Source of the DNA: Epichloe hybrida
Taxonomy: Eukaryota; Ascomycota; Sordariomycetes; Hypocreales; Clavicipitaceae
Length of the DNA: 64,000 bases
Assembly (NCBI GenBank): GCA_019022495.1
Contig: JAFEKR010000005.1
Location: 2,852,001-2,916,000, forward strand
Reading direction: 5' to 3'
Shown: one piece after another, positions 10,898 to 21,681 of the stretch
Position numbering within the stretch: position 1 is the first letter of the stretch
Layout of the letters: each line of letters begins with the position of its first letter
The notes under the pieces: model-generated
Told to the model about the DNA's origin: nothing
What the model saw: only the letters and a program-made list of their open reading frames with translations
The model's database searches: none
Program-made: the position numbers and the translations under genes

Positions 10898-13800
10898 ATG
10901 AGTCAACCTCACTCCAAGGATGACCTGGCTCTGTACCCAGTCGACGACTGTGGTGCTCCCCGCACTCTCGTGGACATTCTTGAGACGACCACAGCTGCCC
11001 ACCCCAAGGCACTTGCCATTGACAATGGCACAGATCGGTTGACGTACTTGGAGCTCGCTGCTCAAATCGCGGAGCGCGTCAAACAGCTCAGAGCTGCCGG
11101 TGTGGGCGCTGGCGACCGAATTGGAGTTCGAGTCACCTCGGGCTCACTGGAGCTCTATGTGAGCATTCTCGCCGTCATCACTGCCGGTGCCTCCTACGTC
11201 CCAGTTGATGTGGATGACCCTGATGAGCGTGCTCAGCTGGTCTGGGGAGAAGCCAATGTCACGGCCGTCTTCACAGATAACGCCACCCTGACCAATTTCA
11301 ACCCTCCCATCGGAGGCGAGCCAAGGAAACCGGGCTTGGAGGATGATGCCTGGATCATCTTCACCTCCGGTTCCACGGGCAAACCCAAGGGAGTCGCCGT
11401 CACTCACCGCAGCGCCGCCGCCTTCGTCGATGCCGAATCCAAAATCTTCTTGCCCAACAAGCCGCTCGCCCCCGGGGACCGTGTTCTCGCCGGACTCTCC
11501 GTCGCTTTTGACGCATCGTGTGAGGAAATGTGGCTCGCATGGAGATATGGCGCATGCCTGGTCCCTGCTCCCCGTTCGCTTGTCAAAGCCGGTGCCGACC
11601 TGGGCGCCTTCCTCACCGCACAGTCGATCTCGGTAGTGTCGACGGTGCCCACACTGGCCGCAATGTGGCCGGCGGAGGCTCTCCAGGGCCTCCGGCTGTT
11701 GATTCTCGGCGGAGAGGCCTGCCCTCCCGAATTGGCAACCCGGCTTGCCAACACCGTCGACTCCGTGTGGAACATACGGCCCCACCGAGGCAACCGTCGT
11801 TGCTTGCGCCGCCCCGCTCGTCGCCGGACAGCCAGTGGCCATCGGCCTTCCTCTCGCCGGATGGAAGCTCGCCGTCGTGGATGCCGAGGGCAACACGGTC
11901 AGATGGGGCGAGGAGGGGGAGTTGGTCATTGGCGGTGTTGGCATGGCGCGATACCTTGACGCTGAGAAGGACGCGGTCAAGTTCGCGCCAGCAGCCTGCT
12001 TCGGCGGTGAGCGCGCCTACCGAAGTGGCGATCTGGTTCGCGCCGAGAAGGAGGGCCTCTTCTTTGTAGGTCGCAACGATGAACAGATCAAACTGGGTGG
12101 TCGCCGCATCGAACTCGGCGAGATCGATGCTGCGCTCATGACCCTACCCGGTGTCAGCGCCGGTGCCACCGCTATCCGCCGTAGTGAGACTGGAAATCAG
12201 GTCCTCGTCGGCTACGTCGTTCGCACAGGCGCTCCGCAGGCCAATGATCGTGGCGTTCTTCGCCGTCTGCTGCCTGCCACCCTGGTCCCCATGATCGTCA
12301 CAGTCGACGATATTCCAGTTCGCACCTCCGGCAAAGTCGACCGAAAGGCCTTGCCCTGGCCACCACCAGCCTCCTCGCACGTTGATGCCCAGCCCATTCA
12401 CGGTACCACCGCTTGGCTCGCCGAGCAATGGCGCCGAGTCGTTGGCGTTCCCGCTTCTCCTGATTCCGACTTCTTCGACATCGGCGGCACCAGCTTGGCT
12501 GCCGCTCAGCTCGTGTCGCAATTGAGGCAGCGCGCTCCCACCATGTCCGTCGCCGACATCTACGAGTACCCCATCCTATCAGCCATGGCCGCGCGCGTGG
12601 ACGACCTGGCCGGCACCAAGCAGGAGGATCGCATGGTCAGGCCAACCGCACGCTGGGTCATGTTCGTCCAGGCCTGCATTCTCATCTGCGAGATCACCTT
12701 CAACTCTGGGCGATGGCTTGCCGGCGTCTCCGCCATGAAGAAGTTCTTCGCCCTGCGCCTGGGCCCAGACTCCTGGGCAGGCGTGAACCCTCTTCCTTGG
12801 TGGCTGATTGCCGTCATTTGGGCCCTCTTCATGACCTTCCCTGGCCGCTTGATCACCACAGCGCTGGGCTCACGTCTACTCACGTGGGGAATCAAGCCTG
12901 GCACGTACAGGCGTGGTGGCGGTACCCATCTTCGTCTTTGGGGTGCTGAGCGGTTTGCTGCCTTGGGAAACATCGGTGCCATTGCCGGAACGCAATGGGT
13001 TCGTCGCTACGCACGGCTCCTGGGCTGCCATGTTGGCAAAGACGTCCAGTTCCATGGCCTCCCTCCCACCACGGGTCTCGCCAGCTTCGGCGACGGTTGC
13101 TCTGTCGAGCCTGAAGTCGATACCGCAGGTTGGTGGCTCGACGGTGATTTCTTGCACATTGGATTCATCACAGTTGGTGCGGGTGCGGTCGTCGGTCATC
13201 GATCGACTCTGATGCCTGGCACAGTCATTGAACCCTACGCCACCGTCGAGGGCGGTACCGTGGTCGAGGGTACCGTCGCTGGCCCCGATGTCACCCCCTC
13301 TGCGGACGAGAAGGCATACATGAACGAGCGAAGCTTCTTCTCCGGACTTCGATACACCCTCACGCTTCTCATTCTCGACTTCTTGCCAATCATTCCTGCC
13401 GCCCCTACATTGGCCCTGACGCCCATCTTGGTTCGCGACTACAGCGACTTCCACAATCTGGTCATGACCATCATCAAGGTTTCTGCTCCTGGTATCGTTC
13501 TCGGCATCTTCCTGTACGTCGCGATGAGTGTCATGTTCGTCCGCCTGGCCAGCATCTTCCTCCGTCCTGGCTCCTATTCATGGCACAGCACCGCCGCCTG
13601 GGCAGCGTGGATCACGCACGGCACCATGACGCAACTTCGCGCCACCATGTTCCCCGTCTTCGCGAGCCTGCTCACGCCGACTTGGCTGCGCTTGTTTGGT
13701 GCTCGCATCGGCAAATATGTCGAGGCTTCCACCATCATTGCGATCCCTTCGCTCCTGACCGTCGAGGACGGCGCTTTCCTTGCCGACGACGTCGTGCTGT

Positions 13801-14789
13801 CGCCCTTTGAGCTCTGCCGCGGCTTCATCCGCGTTGGCCCATCATCTGTCGGCGAGAAGGCGTTTGTCGGAAACTCTGGCATCGTCGACCCCGGCGTTCA
13901 CGTTCCTGAGCGATCTTTGGTCGGTGTGCTCGGCACCGCCCCCCACGACATGGAGGCTGGCTCATCGTGGCTCGGTCGCCCGGCCATCTCGCTGCCCCGA
14001 AAGCAGGACATCCAGGTCGATGACTCGCTCACTTTCAAGCCTCCCACCCGACTCGTCATCTTCAGGGGGTTGATTGAGCTTTGCAGACTGACGCCTCTGC
14101 TGATCAGCGGCATGTTGGCCACGGGCATCGCCACGGGCTACCTGTGGATTCTGAACACGTTTGGCTACTGGCAAGCCATCCTCGCCGGCCCGGCCATGAT
14201 GTTCTCCGCTGGCTTCTTCGCCCTGTTCCTCACCACGGCCGTCAAATGGATTCTCACCCCGCGCATCACGGCCGGAATGCATCGTCCCCTGTGGAGCTCA
14301 TTCGTCTGGCGCAACGAGCTCGCCGACACCTTCATCCAGTCCCTCGCCGTCCCGTGGATGATTGGCAGCTTCTACGGCACCCCTCTCCTCGTCTGGTGGA
14401 TGCGCACTCTCGGCGCCAAGATCGGACACGGAGTCTGGCTGGACAGCCACCACCTTCCCGAGGCTGAGCTCTGTGAGATTGGAGACGGCGCCAGCGTGAA
14501 CCGCCGTGCCGTTCTGCAGACCCACCTGTTCCACGACAGAATCATGCGCCTCGACAAGGTCGTCCTCGAGGCCGGCGCCACCCTCGGCACGCGCTCCATC
14601 GCCCTCCCAGCCACCACCATCGGAGCAGGCACCACCATTGCCCCGTCCTCGCTGGTGATGCGCGGCGAGAACCTGCCCGCCGGCACCCGCTGGATGGGCA
14701 ACCCCGTCAGACCGTGGGTCGAGGCCAAGAAGCTGGAGAGCTCAGAGAGCTCAGAGGGTTCAGACTGGGAGTCTCCCTCTCCAGCGTAA
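10898..14789 (+). CDS. Membrane NRPS-like poly-amino-acid synthetase (epsilon-poly-lysine synthetase architecture), frameshifted
   Basis: Single-exon gene of about 1296 codons in two abutting frames: 10898-11773 and 11775-14789. Adenylation motifs are IFTSGSTGKPKGV (A3), FDAS (A4), YGPTE (A5), AYRSGDL (A7), GRNDEQIKLGGRRIELGEID (A8) and RTSGKVDRKALP (A10). A carrier domain follows (FFDIGGTSLAAAQL, about residue 530, Ser is the phosphopantetheine site). The remaining ~700 residues alternate three transmembrane pairs with three hexapeptide-type beta-helix domains (LGCHVGKDV.., FGARIGKYVE.., LGAKIGHGVW..). This A-T-(TM2-C)x3 order is that of bacterial Pls (about 1319 aa) and its fungal relatives, which polymerise L-lysine through side-chain amines. 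Substrate identity is inferred, not read. The frame breaks inside A5 (tgg-aac-a-tac-ggc), consistent with loss of one CA from an expected W-N-T-Y-G-P-T-E. No intron fits there, so this is either an assembly indel or a recent null allele. Confidence 0.85.
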
Positions 14790-15481
14790 GCCACTACCGG
14801 GGAAAATCCCAGAAAAAGGCATTCTACACATAGTACGGAACGGACTACGGATTACGTTTTGCACATTTTTTTAAAGGGATCCTGAACGGGAAACTCTTCA
14901 TGGCATATAAGCGACACAGGATTGAGCTCGGGAGAGTGGAAATGATAAAAGCTTCAACGATTAGTGTTTATTTTGGATCTGTGAATCTTGGATTTTCTTA
15001 TTAGCGTTTTGTTTCCTATTCTTCTTCTGTCTGCCAAAGCAGGTTTTTTTTTTTTTTTTTTTTCGGCAAAAGTTGATCACCTGGGGCGAACGCAAAAATT
15101 CAGCAGGCATTTTGTATTGACGAATACCTTATCTAGCGGGCTTGCTCTGGGCAAGTTATAATGAGGACATATGTACATGACGTACGATTGAGCCATGTGC
15201 GTCGCTTGCTTGCAGACCAAGACTGATTTTTTTTTTTTTTTTTTTAAAAAAGATCTGTGTAGTGCTCCGCCCTTGAAGACTGATTCTTCGCCTAATACCA
15301 TAGCACTTCGTTGCTGATGTTTGGACCGTTGGAAATCACGTGGCCGTGCGGCTCGACAGCACCGGCACGCGTTCGGCATGTTTGGAAATGGCCAGCATGG
15401 CCTGAGTGGACAGTCAGGTGGCGTGCTTCATGATAATAACGCAGAGGTAGATCAAATGAGTTTTGGGTTTGAGTCTTGCTA
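14790..15481. other. 3' region of the NRPS-like gene
   Basis: Contains T-runs near 15043 and 15230 and no supportable gene. It ends at the TA target-site dinucleotide (15480-15481) of the transposon derivative. Confidence 0.5.
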
Positions 15482-15998
15482 CGGATGTCCAAGTTAAAAG
15501 TCGTGTCCCCTGCACGCTGCTACCTAGAGTGGCCTAAGGCATTAACATAGTAGCCTAAGGCATATAAATAGTCTAGAATAACATAAGGAAAATTAAACAA
15601 GGTATCTCTGCTATATAAACTACATATAAAAGTAACTTATCCTAGTTATTATTAGATTCTTCCTTTATATTACTAGAATCTAAGGTATTAAGGTTATTAG
15701 GACTATTAGGACTATTAAGCTTATAAGGGTTAAAAACCTACTTTCTTTTATTATTATTAACATTATATAATAAGCGAAAATAGAAGTAGCTAGGCAAGGG
15801 AAGTAACTAGATAAGGCAAAAGCTAGCTAACTTTGGCAATAGTTATAGCACTAGTGGCAAAAGCAGGTAAAGAGAGGGGAACTAGAGAAGAGGTAAGCCT
15901 CTTATTTAATTTACCTAGTGAGACTATGACCCCGCTGGCTAATTACATCCTTAACTAGGGTCGCGTGCAGGGGACACGACTTTTGACTTGGACATCCG
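15482..15998 (-). mobile_element. MITE-like deletion derivative of a Tc1/mariner (Fot1/pogo-like) transposon
   Basis: A 517-bp AT-rich element with 36-bp terminal inverted repeats at 15482-15517 and 15963-15998 (CGGATGTCCAAGT..CTGCACGC, one T/C mismatch), flanked by TA on both sides (15480-15481 and 15999-16000). TA duplication is typical of Tc1/mariner elements. It matches, in inverse orientation, both ends of the 1876-bp copy at 30852-32727 but lacks about 1.36 kb of interior; the junction lies near 15763 at ATTA-rich sequence. It keeps more CpA/TpG than the long copy (for example TGCCACTAGTGC against TACTACTAGTGC), so it is less RIP-damaged. It has no coding capacity and could move only in trans. 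Family assignment rests on TIR/TA structure and size. Confidence 0.9.
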
Positions 15999-16115
15999 TA
16001 GTTGCATTTGAGAAGTGCGTCAGCAAGCACCCCCATCTTCTGCGGGGTCATCACATGTATGAAAGGTCATAGGATATTGCAATCCGGCTAAAATCCAGCA
16101 AGGATCAGTCTGATA

Positions 16116-16215
16116 GGCAGAGTGCCCGAGTGGTCCAAGGGGATTGACTTGAATGAGGCCTTTCATCAGCTATCAATTACGTTCGCGTGCGCAGGTTCGA
16201 ACCCTGTCTCTGTCG
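16116..16215 (+). tRNA. tRNA-Ser (anticodon TGA) with an 18-nt intron
   Basis: Acceptor GGCAGAG (16116-16122) pairs with CTCTGTC (16208-16214; one G-T pair), with discriminator G at 16215, the serine identity base. The D arm is CCC..GGG. The anticodon stem ATTGA/TCAAT holds TGA at 16150-16152. An intron of about 18 nt (16154-16171) lies one base after the anticodon, the canonical site. A long variable arm (ACG TTCG CGT) supports the serine class. The T arm is GCAGGTTCGAACCCTGT. The first T5 run at 16227-16231 is the likely Pol III stop. The transposon derivative ends 117 bp upstream. Confidence 0.9.
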
Positions 16216-16944
16216 ACTGAAATTTGTTTTTGGTGTATTTTTTTTTTTTTCGTCGTTTCCACAACGGGTGTGTGTGTGTGTGTGTGTCTTGATTCTTTTT
16301 TTCTCCTATACTTTTTTTCTCCTATACTGACTAATTGATGAATAGATGGATGCAACTTCACAGGCTGCGACGCTCGAGATTGAGCACAGTTGGTTTACTA
16401 AGTACGGATCCCGTAGATACATGTTTTAAGATGTGTATGTTAATGACGTGTTCATACGGAGTACACGCTCTTGAATGCAAGAGACAGCGCACGGCAGGTT
16501 TTCCCTGTCAATTGACTCCCGTCAGACGCTCGCAACACCACCAGACTAATTAGTAAACCTGTCATCTGATCTGTCTGTTCCCAAGTGTCGGCCCCCAGTG
16601 GCTGGGTCTGCTCACATGCACCGTGTCGCCCCTCCTTGCAGTCCGACAGCCCGGTTTCTGTTTCTGTTTCGTCATCATCACAGTGATCAGTGATCACCGA
16701 TCACCCTGCCCACCCCTCCCTCCTTCTAGTTCCTATGCTGGTGTGATCTATCTGTCGCTCGAAGCAGCTCGAAGCAGCTCGAAACAGCTCGAAACAACAT
16801 CGCCTACTCCGCACTTATTCCATTCTTGTGTGATTTGATCTCCATCCGTTAGCATCGACACAACTCCCCTCTTATTAAACCTTAACCAAAGCGCCTCGCA
16901 CAAACGGGACGGGTCGGTCCGCGTCCCCTCCACTGCTGCACGCC
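16216..16944. other. Intergenic/promoter of DUF3824 gene
   Basis: Contains a (GT)n microsatellite near 16268-16287, a duplicated TTTTTTTCTCCTATACT unit (about 16307-16328), one TACGGAGTA motif (16456) and a short GCTCGAAACA-type tandem repeat (about 16758-16796). No gene is seen. Confidence 0.5.
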
Positions 16945-19900
16945 ATGTCCAGATACTACCGGGACAGCGATTCTGACGACGATCGCTACCGACGAACCAC
17001 AGTGACTAGATACAAGGTTGCGCCTGATAGAAACAATGAGCGCTTTGAACGAATTGAGAGAGTTGATCTCGACGATGATCGCCGCTCCAAATACTCTGGA
17101 CGAAATTCTGGCGACGTGCTCGATGCGCAGCGTCCTCTTTCGCCAACTGCCGATCGACCGCGCTCCAACTTTGAGCCGTTCGACGGGGACCGATCACGAC
17201 CTGCCTTGTACGAGAAAGACGAACGCGATGCACGTAGGGACGCAGACAGATCCCGCATCACTGTGTACGAGAGCAAGGAGACGACGGACAGGGAATGGGA
17301 TAAGCGCTCCCACCACGGGCCTCCCGTCGAGGATGTGAGGGTGGAAAAGAGGGTCGAGGAGCGCTTCGACGGCACCCACGGCCACGACGTTGAACGATAT
17401 CGCAAGGAAACAGAGTATTATGTTCCCCAATCTCCTCCTCCCGCACCAGTCGTCATCCGTCAAAAATCAACCGAGCCACAAAGGATTTTTGTACAGGATG
17501 CTCCGCCAGCACCCATCATCCTGCCCCGCCAGCCACCAGGCGGTGTGGTTGTGCGCGATAGAGAAATGATGAACCGCGAAATGGTCCGTAGAGAACGGGA
17601 CCCTTACGAGGACGACTATTATTATCGCCGTGAACGCAGAGAGGTTGGCCCCTATCGGGGCGACCGAGAACGGGAGTATGCCATGACTCGCCACGAGCGC
17701 CGACCTCGAAGAAGAGATGACGACTACTACAGCGACGATGATGAATTTTATTATCGTCGCACAGTTCGGAGGGAGCGCAGCGAGAGCCCTCATCACAAGC
17801 GACACCTCGCCGAGGGCGCTCTTGCCGGCGCCGGAATTTCCGCCCTGCTCAGCAGCCGCCGCGATTCCTACGGTGACTTGCCTGAAAACCGTGGCCGCAA
17901 AGTTCTGGCTGGTGCTGCCCTCGGAGCTCTAGGCACGGAAGTGGCTCGCCGTGCCCATAGTGCCTATGGAGACAGGTTCGGATATGACAGTCGCGAAGGG
18001 TCACCCGACCCTCACCATCTGATCAAGAAGGGGCTTGCCTTCGGAGCCGTAGCATTGGCGGCTGCAGGTGCCGCCAGGTACTTCCAGACGGACAAGATTG
18101 ACAGGGAGGAGGCTCATCGTGGGCGAAGCCGTACCCGAGGCCATCACTCGGGTGACGACTTCTCAAGGTCTGTATCTCGTTCCTCTCGCGTGACGACACG
18201 CAGCAAGAGCCGGCGACGCAGCTTGTCAACGGCGGCCAAAGCCGTCCTAGGAACAGCTGCGACGGCTGGCATCGTCAAACACTTCCGCGACAAGTCCAAA
18301 TCCAAGTCCCGAGGCAGTAGCCGCTCCAGAAGCAAGTCTCGAATACGTCGCGTAGCCGAGATCGGAGGGGTTGCCGCCGCCGCCGGTGTTGCTAACAAGC
18401 TATGGAAGAACCACCAGGAGAAGAAGGAAGGCACGCGCGATCTAAGCGAGGGCGGCGACGATGACCGCCGTCGTGACTCGAGAAGCAGAGGCAGAGGCAG
18501 AGGCAGAGGCAGAGGCAGAGGCAGAGGCAGGAGCCTGAGTGGGAGTAGGCACCGGAGCAGGTCGAGGTCGATTACACGATCCCCTTATTCGCCGTCCGGC
18601 GCTGATCCTGAGCTAGGCTTAGTTGAGTACGGAACCGATCCTTTGTACAGAGAGTCGCGGAGAAACGCGGCTCCTGAAGACGTCGCCGATTCAGAAGCGG
18701 AAGAGAGGCGACACGAACAACGCAGGCGAAGGAGACGGGATCGGTCCGTCTCGGCTTCTGGCTCGGACGATCAGCACGAAAGAAAGCGAAGCAAGAGCAG
18801 GCTCAGAGACATGGCAGCTGCCGGTGCTGCCGCGATCGGTATCAAGGAATTCAAGGCCAGACATGATAAAACGGATCAAGACAGGAGGGACAGGAGGGAC
18901 AGGAGGGACAGGGACAGAGATGACGATGGAAGACGTATGTTGAAACCCACCATGACCGACACCTTGGCGACCAAATAGCCTTTTCCCGAACACCCGGTGA
19001 ACTAACCTCGCTCCCACCTTTTCGCTGCTTATAGGCCATGATGGAGACTCAAGCAGAGACTACTTTTTCGATGATTCGGGCCGGCGACCGCATTCCCCCC
19101 CCACTGCTTCTGGCGGTGCCTACTATCCTCCCTATCCTCCCACTCCCGGAGGTCCTCCTCCCATGGCCAGCGGAGCCAATTATACTCCTTATCCCGACTC
19201 TTACGGCGGTGCTCCTGCGAACAATGCCGGGTACCAAGCCTACGTACCGCAAGACTACACAGGATATGCGCCGCCGCCGCCGCCGCCGCCGCCTCCACCA
19301 GCTGGTCCTCCGCCGCCACCCGAGCCAGATTTCAGATCCGAGTATCCGCCTCGTGGTCCGCGCTCGGGACCACCTCCGCCCCCAGCAGGCCCGCCACCGA
19401 CGACTGGTGGATATCGACCACCAGACCATGTGAGTGAACAAATCCGAAGTCGAGAAAGCCCCGTAAAAGACGAAGGAAATGGTGCGTCCATGGTACCTTG
19501 GCAGCGAGGAGCGGCACTGCGTCTACAACGGCAAGCAGAACAAGAAAAGCTGACTTATCTCTCTCTTTTTCTTTTTCTTTTAGATGGTGTAAAGTGGCCG
19601 CATCGTTCTCGTACCAATACCGACCCACCGACGGCTTCCAAGTCGGTATTATTCATCCCACTCTCGCCAAAGAGTTCTCAGACGATGGAAAGGCATCGCA
19701 GGGAACAAGCCGAGGCTTCGCAAGGGGAGACATCCCGGCTTGGTGATGAGCCGGACCCGCGGAACAACGAGGACGATGACAACCGCAGTCACGCCAGAGA
19801 ATTACTGCGCCCCAATCTACATCATCGTCGGTCATCCGCCCCGACGTCCTCTCGTCCCTTGGTCCACCGGAACAAACCATCTTGGGATGACTCAGCCTCG

Positions 19901-20296
19901 AATGCCTCCGACGACATCGAAGACCTGCCAGATCGTTTCGACCACCAGGGAAGGCCACTTGACCAAGGGGCCACAAGCCAGGACAGGTGGACCACAAGAC
20001 AAGGCACTTTCCGTCGGGAACGTCAGCGCCCCGGGGGATGGGACATCCGAGGAGCATGGCAAGTTGGCGGGACGGATGGCGAGGCCGTAGAACGGCTTGT
20101 GAGGAGCTTGACCAGCGCACTGGATGGCCAGAAGAGTTGGATGGGCGTGCTAGGAGACGTACTGGGGTCAGGCCTTCTTTCGGGGACCGAAAGCCAAGGA
20201 AGAAGCACTCACCAAAAACATGATGGGCAAGGGTTTCACGAAGATGACGACGAAGAGTATAATGATAGGAGGAGAAGACGTGGGACACGAAGATGA
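16945..20296 (+). CDS. DUF3824 family protein, Arg/Asp-rich with Gly/Ala-rich hydrophobic segments
   Basis: Predicted protein of 1049 aa from three exons: 16945-18934, 19035-19481 and 19584-20296. Intron 1 is GTATGT..TTATAG. Intron 2 is GTGCGT..TTTTAG with a GCTGAC branch. Phases match at both joins (GRR-HDGD and KDEGN-DGVKW). Residues 1-280 are charged and low-complexity. Between about 286 and 640 there are six short Gly/Ala-rich, weakly hydrophobic segments (such as EGALAGAGISALL, LAGAALGALG, FGAVALAAAGAARYF), each followed by Arg/Ser-rich stretches; these look like glycine-zipper elements. RGRGRG and RRDRRDRRDRDRD repeats are encoded by tandem DNA repeats. Exon 2 encodes a long polyproline tract. 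DUF3824 is fungal-specific and of unknown function. Association with a membrane or a septal structure is possible but inferred. The last exon boundary is less certain than the first. Confidence 0.85.
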
Positions 20297-21113
20297 CGTG
20301 GGACCAATCATGTTTACGAACGACGTACGAAGGAAGTAACGATGGCTGATTTTGCGGTCCAAGGGGTAGGTTTCAACTAGTTTCTGTTCATCTTTGATGG
20401 ATCTTTTGGTAAATAAATACACTTTTTTCGCAACATGCTCTCTCAATGTCTGTTCCCATACACTCGGGCACACTCAAACACCGTCTTCGTACCCTCTGGC
20501 GTGGCGGTGCCTGTGTTGCGAGAGGGAGACCAGAAGCGAGGGCCGGGGAGAGAAGCATTAAAAGGAGAGGATGGATGGGGATGGATGGGGGGGGAGTGGG
20601 AGGTGCATGCATGTTTGTGGTGACACGGCTGGGCTCGCGCTTCCTCCAGATGAGACAGCGCAGTCCAAGGTGAAACGCGGTTGCACGAGGGGCTGTTGCT
20701 GGATGGACTCAGTCGGTGGTGGGCCTGGTGGCACTGGTTGGCAACTGGTGGCAACTGGTGGCAACTGGTGGCACTGGCGGGGGTCTCCCGATAAGCGAGC
20801 GACGAGACCCCGTCTGGTTTGCATCATCGACAACTTGTTTCAGCATCGACGACACAGACGTCCTGGAAGAGACCTGTGCAGAAGATTGTCTTGGGTGCTG
20901 ACGTCCTGACGTCCTCGACTCTTTATCCTGCGCGCCCATTCCACCACCCCGACTCCCCGAAGCAACCCGCGTCTCCCGCCCGCCGCACTTTCATCCATTC
21001 ATCCATTCGTCTCCCTCTCTCTCTTCCCTCACCATAAACGTAACATTCCCCGTCTCCCAGTATCCTCATGAGGCGCGGCAAGCGTCCGGCCAAGAGGCGG
21101 CAGGATCGGCAGG
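20297..21113. other. Intergenic, tandem repeat, permease promoter
   Basis: No gene is recognised. A 10-bp repeat (GCAACTGGTG) lies at 20731-20780, and the rest is mixed sequence leading into the permease leader. Confidence 0.5.
20731..20780 (+). repeat. 10-bp tandem repeat
   Basis: Three perfect GCAACTGGTG units (20741-20770) flanked by degenerate units GCACTGGTTG and GCACTGGCGG. Confidence 0.8.
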
Positions 21114-21650
21114 ATGACATTCGGCATGAACTCGAGCTTGCCCGACGACGCAATCGAGCTGTGCGAGGCAGACGACGGCGGCCATGGACGATCTGCATCC
21201 CGCAGCCACCACCAGCAGCTGCGGACCATGAGGCTGCTGCTGGAGGACTTCAAGCGCAACAAGGGCGATCCTTTTTTTCCGGATAACGCCCTGACGCCCG
21301 TGAATAGCCTGGGCTACAGGAGCATCGACGAAGAGAATTGCCAGTTCATAGGCTCGGACATCATGCACTCTGCGCTGGCGAGGAAGCTGAAGGGGCGTCA
21401 TCTGCAGATGATTGCGATTAGCGGCTCGATAGGAACCGGCTTGTTCATCATGACGGGCCAGGCTCTGGCGACGGGGGGGCCTGCTTCGATGCTCCTTGCC
21501 TTCACCGTCGTCGGAATCAACATGTATTGCACATGTCATGCTTTGGGCGAATTGGCTGTGGTTTTCCCCATTGCCGGCTCCTTCTCCTCTTGGGCGACAC
21601 GGTTCTTGGACCCTTCGTGGGGTTTCGCACTTGGCTGGAAGTACGTTTCA

Positions 21651-21681
<31 letters not shown>

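Noticed and set aside
11774..11959. C-terminal tail of the first synthetase frame
   Set aside because: After the frameshift it reads Arg-rich nonsense, while the correct sequence continues in the neighbouring frame.
19482..19583. In-frame read-through of the second DUF3824 intron
   Set aside because: The stretch is open but has GTGCGT/TTTTAG borders, a GCTGAC branch point and an out-of-character LTYLSLFLFLL insert.
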